Below, piece after piece: positions 50,996-60,298 of a DNA stretch of 63,869 nt. This DNA comes from Gammaproteobacteria bacterium (lineage in GTDB: Bacteria > Pseudomonadota > Gammaproteobacteria > Steroidobacterales > GCA-2729495): NCBI GenBank assembly GCA_014337915.1, contig QUBU01000017.1, positions 1-63,869 on the forward strand. The letters are read 5' to 3'. Numbering within the stretch: position 1 is the first letter of the stretch; each line of letters opens with the position of its first letter. A model generated the notes under the pieces. That model saw nothing but the letters and a program-made list of their open reading frames with translations, did no database searches and was not told where the DNA came from. The position numbers were made by a program, and so were the translations under genes.

Positions 50996-52596
50996 TTGAC
51001 GTCCGGGGCCTGCTGGAAGGTGTGGTAGGGCGCCGGCGAAGGCACGGTCCACTCCAGGCCCTTGGCCTCGTCCCAGACCTGCGAGGTGGCCCGGGCGCCG
51101 CCGCGGACGCACTTGATCACCACCCAGACGAACAGCAGCTGGCTGAAGCCGAAGCCGAAGGCGCCGATGCTCGACCACATGTTCCAGTCGGCGAACTGCG
51201 TGGCGTAGTCCGGGATGCGGCGCGGCATGCCCGCCAGGCCGAGGAAGTGCTGCGGGAAGAACAGCAGGTTGACGAAGATTGTCGACAGCCAGAAGTGCAC
51301 GCGGCCAAGCGTTTCATCGTACATGTGGCCGGTCCACTTCGGCAGCCAGTAGTACGCGCCGCCGATGGCGGCAAACAGCGCGCCCGGCACCAGCACGTAG
51401 TGGAAATGCGCGACGATGAAGTAGGTGTCGTGGTACTGGAAGTCCACCGGCACCAGCGCCATCATCAGGCCGGAGAAGCCGCCGATGCTGAACATGAACA
51501 GGAAGCCCACGGCGAACAGCATCGGGGTCTCGAAGCTGATCGAACCCTTCCACATGGTGGCGGTCCAGTTGAAGATCTTCACGCCGGTCGGAATGGCGAT
51601 CAGCATGGTCGACAGCATGAAGAACATCTCGCCCGCCAGCGGCATGCCGACCGTGAACATGTGGTGGGCCCAGACGATGTAGGAGAGGAAGCCGATCGCA
51701 GCGGTGGCGTAGACCATCGAGTCATAGCCGAACAGCGGCTTGCGCGAGAACGTCGGGATGATCTGCGAGACGATGCCGAAGGCCGGCAGGATGATGATGT
51801 AGACCTCCGGGTGGCCGAAGAACCAGAAGATGTGCTGGAACAGCACTGGATCGCCACCGCCGGCCGCCTGGAAGAAGCTGGTGCCGAAGAACTGGTCGGT
51901 GAGCAGCATGGTGACGCCGCCGGCCAGCACCGGCATGGCGCCGATCAGCAGGTAGGCGGTGATCAGCCAGGTCCAGGCGAACAGCGGCATTTTCATCAGC
52001 GTCATGCCGGGCGCGCGCATGTTCATGATGGTGACGATGATGTTGATCGACGCCATGATCGAGGAAATGCCCAGCAGGTGCACCGAGAAGATCAGGAACG
52101 GGAAGGCATCGCCGGTCTGCAGCACCAGTGGCGGGTACATCGTCCAGCCGGAGGCCGGGCCACCGCCCGGCATTAGCAGCGTCGACAGCAGCATGACGGC
52201 GGCGAACGGCAGCAGCCAGAACGACCAGTTGTTCAGCCGTGGCAGCGCCATGTCGGGGGCGCCGATCATCATCGGGATCATCCAGTTCGCGAAGCCGGCG
52301 AACGCCGGCATGATCATGCCGAACAGCATGATCAGCGCGTGGATGGTCGTCATCTGGTTGAAGAAGTCCGGGTGGACGAACTGCAGCCCGGGCTCGAACA
52401 GCTCGGCGCGGATCACCAGGGCCATGGCGCCGCCGACGAACAGCATCACCAGGGCGAAGACCAGGTACAGGGTGCCGATGTCCTTGTGGTTGGTCGTGGT
52501 GACCCAGCGCATGAAGCCCCGCGGCGGGCCATGGTCGTGGTCGTCATGGCCGTGGCTGTGGTCGTGCTTGTGCTCGGCGTGTTGCGTGGCGCTCAT
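50992..52596 (-). CDS. coxA: Cytochrome c oxidase subunit I
   Basis: Catalytic aa3 subunit, 534 residues, twelve helices. It has a His-rich N-terminus before TTNHKDIGTLYLVFALVM, heme a ligand in MNQMTTIHALIMLFG-like text, the active-site FWFFGHPEVYIIILPAFGIV (His-Tyr crosslink and D/K-channel region), WAHHMFTVGMP with the two CuB His, and the heme a3/a His pair in YFIVAHFHYVL. This is the proton-pumping A-type heme-copper oxidase core. Confidence 0.98.
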   Translation of the reverse strand: MSATQHAEHKHDHSHGHDDHDHGPPRGFMRWVTTTNHKDIGTLYLVFALVMLFVGGAMALVIRAELFEPGLQFVHPDFFNQMTTIHALIMLFGMIMPAFAGFANWMIPMMIGAPDMALPRLNNWSFWLLPFAAVMLLSTLLMPGGGPASGWTMYPPLVLQTGDAFPFLIFSVHLLGISSIMASINIIVTIMNMRAPGMTLMKMPLFAWTWLITAYLLIGAMPVLAGGVTMLLTDQFFGTSFFQAAGGGDPVLFQHIFWFFGHPEVYIIILPAFGIVSQIIPTFSRKPLFGYDSMVYATAAIGFLSYIVWAHHMFTVGMPLAGEMFFMLSTMLIAIPTGVKIFNWTATMWKGSISFETPMLFAVGFLFMFSIGGFSGLMMALVPVDFQYHDTYFIVAHFHYVLVPGALFAAIGGAYYWLPKWTGHMYDETLGRVHFWLSTIFVNLLFFPQHFLGLAGMPRRIPDYATQFADWNMWSSIGAFGFGFSQLLFVWVVIKCVRGGARATSQVWDEAKGLEWTVPSPAPYHTFQQAPDVK

Positions 52597-52688
52597 GCTT
52601 CCTGCTCCCTTGCTGCGGCCTGGCTCGGCGTGGCGTGCCAGGCCGCCGTTGATCGCGTTCTCTGGTTTACGGTTTCCGGCGGTCCGGC

Positions 52689-53543
52689 TCAGGTACCGCT
52701 GGTGGCGACGACGGACGTGACAGCCGGCGCGGTGGCGACCTGGGTGCCAGCCTTCTGTTCAGCCAGCCAGGCCTCGAACTTCTCCTTCGGCAGCACCTCG
52801 ACCACGATGGGCATGAAGCCGTGGTCCTTGCCGCAGAGTTCCGCGCACTGGCCGCGATAGGTGCCGGGCTCGTCCACCTTGAACCAGCCCTCGTTGATGT
52901 AGCCCGGGATGGCGTCACGCTTGATGCCGAAGGGCTGCATCCACCAGGCGTGGTTCACGTCGTTTGAGGTCAGCAGGTAGCGGATCTTCACCCCGGCCGG
53001 GATCACCAGCGGCCGGTCAACCTCCAGCAGGTAATGCTCGACGGAATTGGGGTCGATGCCGGAGTTGCGCTGGCGGGCCACGTTGCTGGTCTGCGCGAGG
53101 CTGCTGTAGAAGTTCACGCCCTGGTCGACGTACTCGTAGTTCCACTTCCACTGGAAGCCGGTGATCTTGATGGTCATCTCGGAGCCGCGCGTGTCCTCGA
53201 TGAACACCAGGTCGCGTGCTGCCGGCACTGCCAGGAACACCAGGACCAGCACCGGCAGGGCCGTCCAGATGATTTCCGCTGTCGTGCTGTGGTCCCAGGT
53301 GGCCGCCCTGGCGCCTTTGGACTTGCGGAAGGTCACCAGCGCATAAATCATCACGGCGAAGACCGCGCCGCCAACCACCACGCAGACCCACAGCACCAGC
53401 ATGTGCAGGTCGTAGGCGCGACGGCTGATCTCGGTGACGCCAGGCGGCAGGTTGAGCTGCCAGGCGGCGTTGGCGGCGGGCAGGGCCAGCAGCCCGCAGA
53501 TGGCGGCCAGGACTCGGGCACGGGTGGACAGCGGTGACGACAT
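52689..53543 (-). CDS. coxB: Cytochrome c oxidase subunit II
   Basis: 284 residues: a signal or first hydrophobic segment, two membrane helices, and a periplasmic cupredoxin domain. The CuA site is in YRGQCAELCGKDHGFMPIVV (Cys-x3-Cys, then His and Met), with the partner His in NDVNHAWWMQPFG. No fused cytochrome c domain follows the cupredoxin. First structural gene of the cluster; 92 bases separate it from coxA. Confidence 0.97.
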   Translation of the reverse strand: MSSPLSTRARVLAAICGLLALPAANAAWQLNLPPGVTEISRRAYDLHMLVLWVCVVVGGAVFAVMIYALVTFRKSKGARAATWDHSTTAEIIWTALPVLVLVFLAVPAARDLVFIEDTRGSEMTIKITGFQWKWNYEYVDQGVNFYSSLAQTSNVARQRNSGIDPNSVEHYLLEVDRPLVIPAGVKIRYLLTSNDVNHAWWMQPFGIKRDAIPGYINEGWFKVDEPGTYRGQCAELCGKDHGFMPIVVEVLPKEKFEAWLAEQKAGTQVATAPAVTSVVATSGT

Positions 53544-53586
53544 CGTGTGTTCCTACAAACTGGTCAACCAGGACAATGCAAAACCT

Positions 53587-54045
53587 TCACTCGGTGGCCT
53601 GCGGCAGCGGAATCAGCTCCGCCAGCCGCTTGCGGAGGCTTTGGCGCTCCGTCTCCGTCAGGAACGAGCCCACCTCCACCGTCCGGCCCATGGAGCCCAG
53701 CAACAGCCGGCTTGGCCAGCTGGCATGGGCTGCGGGCCGCAGCTGCACCCGGGTCCAGGCCCGGATGAAGCGGACCTCGACCTGGTGGGGTCCGTTGCTG
53801 CGGGCAACCACCACGTCGCGCTCGTCGATGCTGATCCGCTCGCGGACCCGCCCGCGGCGCAGGCTCAGCGCCAGCGCCGTGCCCAGCCCGAGCAGTTCCA
53901 GGCCGGCGAACGGCAACACCGGCCACAGGCCCACGGCCGTGCAGGCCGCGGCAGTCGCCAGGGCCAGAGCCGCGGCCGAGCAAAAAAAAAGCGTGGCGGT
54001 ACGAGGCGTGAGAGAGCAATTGGGACTGAGCTCGAGCAGGTGCAC
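53587..54045 (-). CDS. DUF2244 integral membrane protein
   Basis: 152 residues. I start at a GTG (54045) with a strong GGAAGGA ribosome-binding site 6 bases upstream; an upstream TTG in the same frame gives an unlikely Arg/Lys-rich extension. It has two adjacent helices (TLFFCSAAALALATAAACTA and LWPVLPFAGLELLGLGTALA) and the beta-rich C-terminal domain with RISIDERDVVV and VQLRPAAHASWPSRLLLGS. Often adjacent to cox genes in proteobacteria. Function unknown. It lies directly upstream of coxB on the same strand. Confidence 0.85.
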   Translation of the reverse strand: MHLLELSPNCSLTPRTATLFFCSAAALALATAAACTAVGLWPVLPFAGLELLGLGTALALSLRRGRVRERISIDERDVVVARSNGPHQVEVRFIRAWTRVQLRPAAHASWPSRLLLGSMGRTVEVGSFLTETERQSLRKRLAELIPLPQATE

Positions 54046-54170
54046 AGACGGTCCTTCCGGCTTCTTGTCGCGCCTCCCTGAAACCGGAACCCCGCCCGGC
54101 AAGCCGGGGCTATGGTAAGGGATGCCCGGAATACGCGCAATTCAGGCTTTCCGAGGTCTGCCCGCTGTTC

Positions 54171-55031
54171 TCAGGATGGTCGCCGGCGCAGACGCTCCAG
54201 CGGAATCTCGAACTCGCCATGGTTGCCCCGTGCCCGGGCGCCGTCGCTGGTCCATGCCTGGCCGTAGACGACCTCCAGCGTGGCCGGCAGGCTGCCGTCT
54301 TCGCCGCGCGCGCCTTCGAGGGCCTGCAGCATGGCGCGCCAGCGGCCCGGCCCGGTGAGGCTGCGTCGGCGCAGCGGCCCGAGGTCGGCGGCACCGACGC
54401 CACGCAGGTCGGCGAACATGCGCCGCGCATCCCGGTAGGTCACGGTCAGGGTCTCCGCATCCACCACCGGCTCGGCGAAGCCGGCGCGGATCAGCGCATC
54501 GCCGAGGTTGTGCATGTCGGTGAATGCCAGCGTGTGGGTATGCGGGTCCACCTGCCTCCATGCCCTGCGCAGCTCGTGCAGGGTCTGCGGGCCCAGGGTC
54601 GACAGCAGCAGCAGCCCGGGTGCGCGCAGGATGCGACGCAGTTCGACGAGGACCGCATCGGGATCCTGGCACCAGTGCAGCAGCATGCCGGCGACCACCA
54701 GGTCGACCGATCGGTCGGCGAGCGGCAGCCGCGCGGCATCCGCGCAGAGGCGGGCCCAGGGCCGGGCGGCAGCGCCGAGCATGGCCGGCACCAGGTCGAG
54801 CGCCAGCAGCTGGGCCTGCGGGTAGCGCGTGGCGAGTGCTGCGGTCGCCTCGGGTGGCCCGGCACCCAGGTCGAGGACGACGTGGGGTTCCAGCCTGACC
54901 AGTTCCAGGCGCTCGAGCAGCCGCTCGCGGATCTCGGCGTGGATGAAATCGGCCGCCGCATAGCCCGCGGCGGCCTTGCCAAAGGCCCGGGCGACGGCCT
55001 TGCGCTCGGGGCCGGACACCTGCCCGCCCAT
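54171..55031 (-). CDS. bioC: Malonyl-ACP O-methyltransferase BioC
   Basis: Starts biotin synthesis by methylating malonyl-ACP so that fatty-acid enzymes can make pimeloyl-ACP. 286 residues. It has FGKAAAGYAAADFIHAEIRE near the N-terminus (the family's FxxAAxxY opening), motif I VVLDLGAGPPEATAALA, LALDLVPAM, and MLLHWCQDPDAVLVELRRIL with the active-site HWCxDP block. It directly follows bioB with 25 bases between, but the usual bioF, bioH and bioD are not here. Confidence 0.93.
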   Translation of the reverse strand: MGGQVSGPERKAVARAFGKAAAGYAAADFIHAEIRERLLERLELVRLEPHVVLDLGAGPPEATAALATRYPQAQLLALDLVPAMLGAAARPWARLCADAARLPLADRSVDLVVAGMLLHWCQDPDAVLVELRRILRAPGLLLLSTLGPQTLHELRRAWRQVDPHTHTLAFTDMHNLGDALIRAGFAEPVVDAETLTVTYRDARRMFADLRGVGAADLGPLRRRSLTGPGRWRAMLQALEGARGEDGSLPATLEVVYGQAWTSDGARARGNHGEFEIPLERLRRRPS

Positions 55032-55056
55032 GGCGCTGTGCTGCCCGGCGCCGGGC

Positions 55057-56031
55057 CTAGTGGCCGCCGGCGGCCAGCGGCTCGGGGCGCAGCCCCAGGC
55101 GATCCAGCAGCAGCTGGTCCCGGTCGGCCGCCGGGTTCGGGGTGGTCAGCAGGCGCTCGCCGAAGAACAGCGAGTTCGCACCCGCGAAGAAACACAGCGC
55201 CTGCATCTCGTCGCTCATGTCGGTGCGCCCGGCCGAGAGTCGCACATGCGAGGCCGGCATCAGGATGCGCGCCAGCGCGATGACACGCACGAAGTCCAGC
55301 GGATCCACGGCCGCGGTGCCGGACAGCGGCGTACCCTCGACCTGTACCAGCTGGTTGATCGGTACGCTGTCCGGGTGCGCCGGCAGCGTCGCCAGGGTAT
55401 GCAGCAGCTCCACGCGGTCGCGCAGTTCCTCGCCCAGGCCGATGATGCCGCCGCAGCAGACCTTGAGGCCGGCATTGCGCACGTGCTGCAGCGTTTCCAG
55501 CCGGTCGCGGTAGCTGCGGGTGCTGATGACCTGTGGGTAGTGGCGCTCGGAGGTATCGAGGTTGTGGTTGTAGTAATCGAGCCCGGCATCCTTCAGCTGG
55601 CGGGCCTGGGGCTCGCTCAGCATGCCGAGCGTGGCGCAGGTTTCCAGCCCGAGCGCGCTCACTTCGCGGATCAGCCCGGCGAACTGTTCCACCTGCCGTG
55701 GCTTGGGGGAGCGCCAGGCCGCGCCCATGCAGAAGCGGGTGGCGCCGCCGGCCCTTGCCGCACGGGCGCGCTCGAGGACCTCGGCGCTGTCCATCATGTG
55801 CCCGGCGTCGACACCGGTGTCGTAGTGCACGCTCTGCGGGCAGTAGGCGCAGTCTTCCGGGCAGCCGCCGGTCTTCACGCTGACCAGGGTGCTGACCTGC
55901 ACGGCATTGGGGTCGAAGTGCTGGCGATGGATCGTGTGGGCGCGGAACAGCAGGTCGTTGAACGGCAGGCGGGCGAGCGCCCAGACCTCGTCGAGGGTCC
56001 AGTCGTTGCGGATGGCAGAAGTTTCGGACAC
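55057..56031 (-). CDS. bioB: Biotin synthase BioB
   Basis: Radical SAM enzyme inserting sulfur into dethiobiotin, 324 residues. It starts at a GTG with a GAGGT ribosome-binding site. The SAM cluster motif is [20 protein letters not shown] (CxxxCxxC). It has also [28 protein letters not shown] (family YNHNLDTS) and the 2Fe-2S site Arg/Cys elements in [10 protein letters not shown]. Gene order: bioB then bioC, opposite in direction to comF. Confidence 0.97.
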   Translation of the reverse strand: MSETSAIRNDWTLDEVWALARLPFNDLLFRAHTIHRQHFDPNAVQVSTLVSVKTGGCPEDCAYCPQSVHYDTGVDAGHMMDSAEVLERARAARAGGATRFCMGAAWRSPKPRQVEQFAGLIREVSALGLETCATLGMLSEPQARQLKDAGLDYYNHNLDTSERHYPQVISTRSYRDRLETLQHVRNAGLKVCCGGIIGLGEELRDRVELLHTLATLPAHPDSVPINQLVQVEGTPLSGTAAVDPLDFVRVIALARILMPASHVRLSAGRTDMSDEMQALCFFAGANSLFFGERLLTTPNPAADRDQLLLDRLGLRPEPLAAGGH

Positions 56032-56143
56032 CGGGGTGACCTCGAATCTCTCTGGAATGGGGCCTTTGGGTGCTGGCGCTGCCAGGCCATGGCGGCAAGG
56101 CTGGCAGTATCGAAACCGCCCCCGTGGCTGTCAACCTGGGTAC

Positions 56144-56785
56144 ATGAGCAAAGTCGACGAGTGGCTCGCCTGGCTGCTGCCCCGGCGCTGCGTGCTTTGC
56201 AATGCACCGAGCGGCACGGGCCTGGTCTGTGCGGCCTGTGTGGCCGACCTGCCCTGGCTGCCGCCCCCGGTGGTGCCCGGGGGGGTGTTCGCGCCGCTCT
56301 CTTATGAATATCCCGTGGACCGGCTGGTGCTGGGTGCCAAGTTCCACCGGCGGCTGCCCTATGCCCGGGCGCTGGGCGAGTTGCTGGCCGCCGCCCTGGC
56401 GGCCCGCTCCGTCGCCGCGTCACCCGCAGCGGCAAGCGGGCCGCAGGTGCTTTTGCCCGTGCCGCTGCACCCGGCCCGGCTCGCCGAGCGCGGCTACAAC
56501 CAGGCGCTGGAGCTGGCCCGGCCGGTCGCGGAGCGGCTGGGCCTGCCGCTGATGCCGCGGCTGGCCGCACGTCGCCGGGCCACGGCCGGCCAGTCGGGCC
56601 TCAGCCGCGCCGCGCGCCGACGCAACGTCCGCGATGCCTTCGTGGCAGGCGACTGCACCGGCCTGCGCATCGCCGTGCTGGATGATGTGGTCACCACCGG
56701 CAGCACGGTTGCGGCGCTGCTACGTGCCCTGCGGGCGGCGGGTGCTGCGGAGGTCGAGGTCTGGGCCGCGGCGCGGACGCTGTAG
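56144..56785 (+). CDS. ComF-family phosphoribosyltransferase-like protein
   Basis: 213 residues. It has an N-terminal zinc-finger-like double Cys pair (RRCVLCNAPSGTGLVCAACV) and a phosphoribosyltransferase fold with PLHPARLAERGYNQALELAR and IAVLDDVVTTGSTVAALLRA, the PRPP-binding loop. ComF-type proteins take part in DNA uptake or in recycling nucleotides after uptake. It is divergent from bioB (112 bases apart) and convergent with ubiA, with only 2 bases between the stops. Confidence 0.92.
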   Translation: MSKVDEWLAWLLPRRCVLCNAPSGTGLVCAACVADLPWLPPPVVPGGVFAPLSYEYPVDRLVLGAKFHRRLPYARALGELLAAALAARSVAASPAAASGPQVLLPVPLHPARLAERGYNQALELARPVAERLGLPLMPRLAARRRATAGQSGLSRAARRRNVRDAFVAGDCTGLRIAVLDDVVTTGSTVAALLRALRAAGAAEVEVWAAARTL

Positions 56786-56787
56786 CG

Positions 56788-57711
56788 TCAGGCCGGCCGG
56801 AAGGTGTAGTCGAGCAGGATGCCGGCAAACACCGCGGCGCCGACCCAGTGGCTGTGCAGGAAGGCCTGGAAGCAGCGCGCCGGATCGCGGTCGCTGATCA
56901 GCCGGCGCTCGTGCAGCATCAGCGCCGCGGCCACCAGCAGCGAACCGAAGTACCAGGGCCCCAGCGCTGCCATTTGTCCGGCCAGCGCCAGGGCCAGCAC
57001 CAGCAGGATCATCAGCAGGCTGACGATGAAGACATCGGCGCTGCCAAACAGGATGGCGGTGGACTTCACCCCTGCCTTGAGGTCATCGGCGCGGTCCGCC
57101 ATCGCGTACATGGTGTCGTAGATCAGCGCCCAGACCACCACCGCGAGCCACAGCAGCCAGGCGAGCCGCGGCACCGCATCCGTCTGCGCGGCAAAAGTCA
57201 TCGGCACACTCCAGCCGAAGGCCGCACCGAGCACCAGCTGGGGGGCGGCGATGATGCGCTTCATGAACGGGTAGATCACCGTCAGCAGGCCGCCGGCCAC
57301 CGCGAGCAGCTGGGCGAGGCGGTTGAGCTGCAGGGCGAGTGCGATCGCCACCAGCGACAGCGCCACGAACAGCCCGAGCGCTTCCTGCGGCGAAACCAGC
57401 CCCGTGGCCAGAGGCCGGTCGCGGGTGCGCTCGACCTGCGGGTCGAGGTCGCGGTCGGCCCAGTCGTTGATGACGCAGCCTGCCGAACGCATCACCACCA
57501 CGCCGAGCACCATCACGCTGAAGATTGCCGCCTGCGGGCGTCCATCGCCCGAGATCCACAGCGCCCACAGCGTGGGCCACAGCAGCAGCCAGATGCCCAC
57601 CGGGCGGTCCAGGCGCATCAGCCGCGCGTACTGGCGCAGCGCCGCGCCGCTGCTGGCGGGTTGCCTCGCGGGCTGGTTCACCGGGGTTGATCGCGGTCGG
57701 GGCTGGGCCAT
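56788..57711 (-). CDS. ubiA: 4-hydroxybenzoate polyprenyltransferase UbiA
   Basis: Attaches the polyprenyl tail to 4-hydroxybenzoate in ubiquinone synthesis; polytopic membrane enzyme, 307 residues. Both Asp-rich motifs are clear: NDWADRDLDPQVERTRDRP and the second YDTMYAMADRADDLKAGVKS (DxxxD). The N-terminal RLDRPVGIWLLLWPTLWALW is the family's RxxKPxG-type helix. It is not heme O synthase: the NDxxDxxxD arrangement and the preceding CVINDW text match UbiA. It lies convergent with comF and downstream of recG on the same strand, 40 bases apart. Confidence 0.96.
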   Translation of the reverse strand: MAQPRPRSTPVNQPARQPASSGAALRQYARLMRLDRPVGIWLLLWPTLWALWISGDGRPQAAIFSVMVLGVVVMRSAGCVINDWADRDLDPQVERTRDRPLATGLVSPQEALGLFVALSLVAIALALQLNRLAQLLAVAGGLLTVIYPFMKRIIAAPQLVLGAAFGWSVPMTFAAQTDAVPRLAWLLWLAVVVWALIYDTMYAMADRADDLKAGVKSTAILFGSADVFIVSLLMILLVLALALAGQMAALGPWYFGSLLVAAALMLHERRLISDRDPARCFQAFLHSHWVGAAVFAGILLDYTFRPA

Positions 57712-57751
57712 GGATCAGGTTTTCGGCAGCCGTGCCGTTGCCATGGGCGGA

Positions 57752-59833
57752 TCATACGTTCCCGTAGCGGTCGGCGTCGCCGATCCAGCGGCGGATCAGC
57801 GATTCGGCGAGGCCCGGGTCGGCGTCGAGCAGCTCGCGGCCCAGGCGCTGCACCTGCGGCACGAGGTCGGCATCGCGCAGCAGGTCGGCGACGCGAAACT
57901 GGGCCAGGCCGGTCTGCCGCGTGCCGAGGACTTCGCCGGGTCCGCGCAGTTCCAGGTCCTTCTGTGCCACCACGAAGCCATCACTGGTTTCGCGCATCAC
58001 CTCCAGGCGCTGGCGCGCCAGCTCCGCGAGCGGCGCCTGGTAGAGCAGCACGCAGTGGCTGGCGGCCGCGCCGCGGCCGACGCGACCGCGCAGCTGGTGG
58101 AGCTGGGCGAGGCCCATGCGTTCGGCGTTCTCGATGATCATCAGCGTCGCTTCCGGCACATCGACGCCGACTTCGATGACCGTGGTCGCCACCAGCAGCT
58201 GCAGTTTGCCGGCGGCGAAGGCGCGCATCACCGCGTCCTTGTCCTCGGGCCGCATGCGGCCGTGCACCAGGCCCACCGCCAGCTCGGGCAGCGCCTCGGC
58301 CAGCATGGCATGCGTGGACTCGGCGGCCTGGTAGTCGAGTTCCCCGGAGTCTTCGATCAGCGGGCAGACCCAGTAGGCACGGTTTCCGGCGCGGGCCGCC
58401 TCTCGCACCCGCGTCACCACCTCGGCGCGGCGCCGGTCGGGCAGCGCGATGGTCTGCACCGGCTGGCGGCCCGGCGGCATGTCGCGGATCACGGAGTTGT
58501 CCAGGTCCGCGTACAGGGTCATGGCCAGGGTGCGCGGGATCGGCGTGGCCGTCATCACCAGCTGGTGCGGGTGCTGGCCGCCGGTGGCGCCCTTCTGCAT
58601 CAGCGCGAGGCGCTGGTGGACACCGAAGCGGTGTTGTTCGTCGACGATCATCAGCGCCAGGCTGCGGTAGTCCACGCCCTCCTGGAACAGGGCATGAGTG
58701 CCGATCACCACCTGGCCGCGCCCGCTGCCGATGGCCTCGAGCGCGTGCTGGCGTTCGCGGCGCCCGAGGCTGCCGCTCAGCCAGGTGACCTCGATGCCCA
58801 GCGGCTCCAGCCAGCGGCTGAAGCTGCGCCGGTGCTGCTCGGAGAGCAGCTCCGTGGGAGCCATGACCGCGACCTGGTGGCCATTCTCGACCGCGCGCAG
58901 CGCCGCTGCCGCCGCGACCACGGTCTTGCCGCAACCGACATCGCCCTGCACCAGGCGCAGCATCGGCCGCGGCTGCGCGAGGTCGGCGTCGATCGCCGCG
59001 AGCGCTTCCTGCTGGCCGGCGGTCAGTCCGAAACCGAGGCCGGCCAGGAAGCGCTCGCGCAGGCCATCGACCGCAGGCAGCGGCGTGGCGGCTTCCCTGC
59101 GGGCGTGCTCGCGCAGTCGCCGCAGGCTGAGGTGCTGCGCCAGCATCTCCTCCAGCGCGAGCCGGCGCTGCGCCGGGTGACGGCCGGCGGCGAGGCGGGC
59201 GAGGTCGACTCCCGGCGGCGGCCGGTGGAGGACCTGCAGCGCCTCGCGCAGGCCCGGCAGCGCCGTGCCTTCCGGCAGCCGGCCCTCCAGCCAGTCAGGC
59301 AGCAGCGGCAGGTAGCGCTCCAGCGCCTGGGTCGCGAGGCTGCGCAGCCGGAACTGCTGCAGGCCCTCGGTGGTCGGGTAGACCGGTGTCAGTGCCTGCT
59401 CCAGGCTGACCTGCTCCTCCGCGCCGAGGAACTGGTATTCCGGGTGCACCATCTCCAGGCCACCCGGTCCGCTGCGGGCCTCGCCGAAGCACAGCAGGCG
59501 CCGGCCGCGCGCCAGCTGCTCCTGCTGTGCCTTGCTGAAGTAGAAGAAGCGCAGCGTGAGCATGCCGGTGCCGTCGCTGATGCGGCAAAGCAGGCTGCGG
59601 CGGCGGCGGAACACGATCTCGGCCAGCGCCACCTCGCCCGCCACCACTGCGCGACTGCCCGGGACCAGCGCACCGATGGGCACCAGCCGCGTGCGGTCCT
59701 CGTAGCGCTGTGGCAGCAGGAACAGCAGGTCCTCCGGCCGCGTGACACCGAGGCGCGCGAGCTTTTCCGCCAGCGCCGGGCCGACACCGCGCAGCTCGGT
59801 GAGCTCCCGGGGGATCGCGGCAGGCGTCGCCAC
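57752..59833 (-). CDS. recG: ATP-dependent DNA helicase RecG
   Basis: Branch-migrating helicase for stalled forks and Holliday junctions, 693 residues (E. coli 693). It begins with a GTG. The wedge/OB domain is N-terminal (RAVVAGEVALAEIVFRRRRS); helicase motifs include LVQGDVGCGKTVVAAAAALR (Walker A), MIVDEQHRFGVHQR (DEQH), MTATPIPRTLAMTLYADLD (TATPIPR) and LRGRVGRGAAASHCVLLY. It follows ridA by 10 bases. Confidence 0.97.
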   Translation of the reverse strand: MATPAAIPRELTELRGVGPALAEKLARLGVTRPEDLLFLLPQRYEDRTRLVPIGALVPGSRAVVAGEVALAEIVFRRRRSLLCRISDGTGMLTLRFFYFSKAQQEQLARGRRLLCFGEARSGPGGLEMVHPEYQFLGAEEQVSLEQALTPVYPTTEGLQQFRLRSLATQALERYLPLLPDWLEGRLPEGTALPGLREALQVLHRPPPGVDLARLAAGRHPAQRRLALEEMLAQHLSLRRLREHARREAATPLPAVDGLRERFLAGLGFGLTAGQQEALAAIDADLAQPRPMLRLVQGDVGCGKTVVAAAAALRAVENGHQVAVMAPTELLSEQHRRSFSRWLEPLGIEVTWLSGSLGRRERQHALEAIGSGRGQVVIGTHALFQEGVDYRSLALMIVDEQHRFGVHQRLALMQKGATGGQHPHQLVMTATPIPRTLAMTLYADLDNSVIRDMPPGRQPVQTIALPDRRRAEVVTRVREAARAGNRAYWVCPLIEDSGELDYQAAESTHAMLAEALPELAVGLVHGRMRPEDKDAVMRAFAAGKLQLLVATTVIEVGVDVPEATLMIIENAERMGLAQLHQLRGRVGRGAAASHCVLLYQAPLAELARQRLEVMRETSDGFVVAQKDLELRGPGEVLGTRQTGLAQFRVADLLRDADLVPQVQRLGRELLDADPGLAESLIRRWIGDADRYGNV

Positions 59834-59843
59834 GGCGGGCCGG

Positions 59844-60224
59844 TCAGCCAGCGAGGATGGCGTCGGCCTCCACCGCCGCGCCCTTCGGCAGGGCCGATAC
59901 GCCGATCGCGGCGCGGGCCGGGAACGGCTGTGGGAAGTATTCCGCCATGATCTCGTTCACCGCCGCGAAGTGACCGAGGTCGGTGAGGAACACGGTGACC
60001 TTCACGGCGCTGTCGAGCCCCAGCCCCGCGGCGGCAGCCACCGCCGCCAGGTTGCGGAATACCTGGTGGATCTGCGCGCGGATGTCGCCGCCGACCAGCT
60101 GGCCGCTGGCCGGATCCAGCGGAATCTGGCCGGAAATATAGACCATGCCGCCGGCGCGGATGGCCTGGGAATAGGCGCCGATGGCGGCGGGCGCCTGCGC
60201 CGTGCTGATGACCTGCTTTGCCAT
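59844..60224 (-). CDS. ridA: 2-iminobutanoate/2-iminopropanoate deaminase RidA
   Basis: 126-residue enzyme that hydrolyses reactive enamine/imine intermediates from PLP enzymes. It has [20 protein letters not shown] near the start, [20 protein letters not shown], the [16 protein letters not shown] segment and the active-site Arg in [21 protein letters not shown] start at [12 protein letters not shown] (60224). Gene context spoT-ridA-recG is common in gammaproteobacteria. Confidence 0.95.
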   Translation of the reverse strand: MAKQVISTAQAPAAIGAYSQAIRAGGMVYISGQIPLDPASGQLVGGDIRAQIHQVFRNLAAVAAAAGLGLDSAVKVTVFLTDLGHFAAVNEIMAEYFPQPFPARAAIGVSALPKGAAVEADAILAG

Positions 60225-60298
60225 GGAAGACCTCGATGCGGCCGGCGGGATCCGGGACCGGCGACAATGATCCGTCATTCAGCCGCCGGGCACCATCG

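Noticed and set aside
53587-54102. Longer DUF2244 starting at TTG 54102
   Set aside because: The GTG at 54045 has a strong GGAAGGA site and gives the family N-terminus; the extension is basic and unmatched.
56032-56143. BirA operator between bioB and comF
   Set aside because: No TTGTAAACC-type half sites of the right spacing; only an unrelated TGTCAACC word.
57323-59950. 875-codon plus-strand ORF
   Set aside because: Shadow of ubiA and recG, which have full motif sets on the minus strand.
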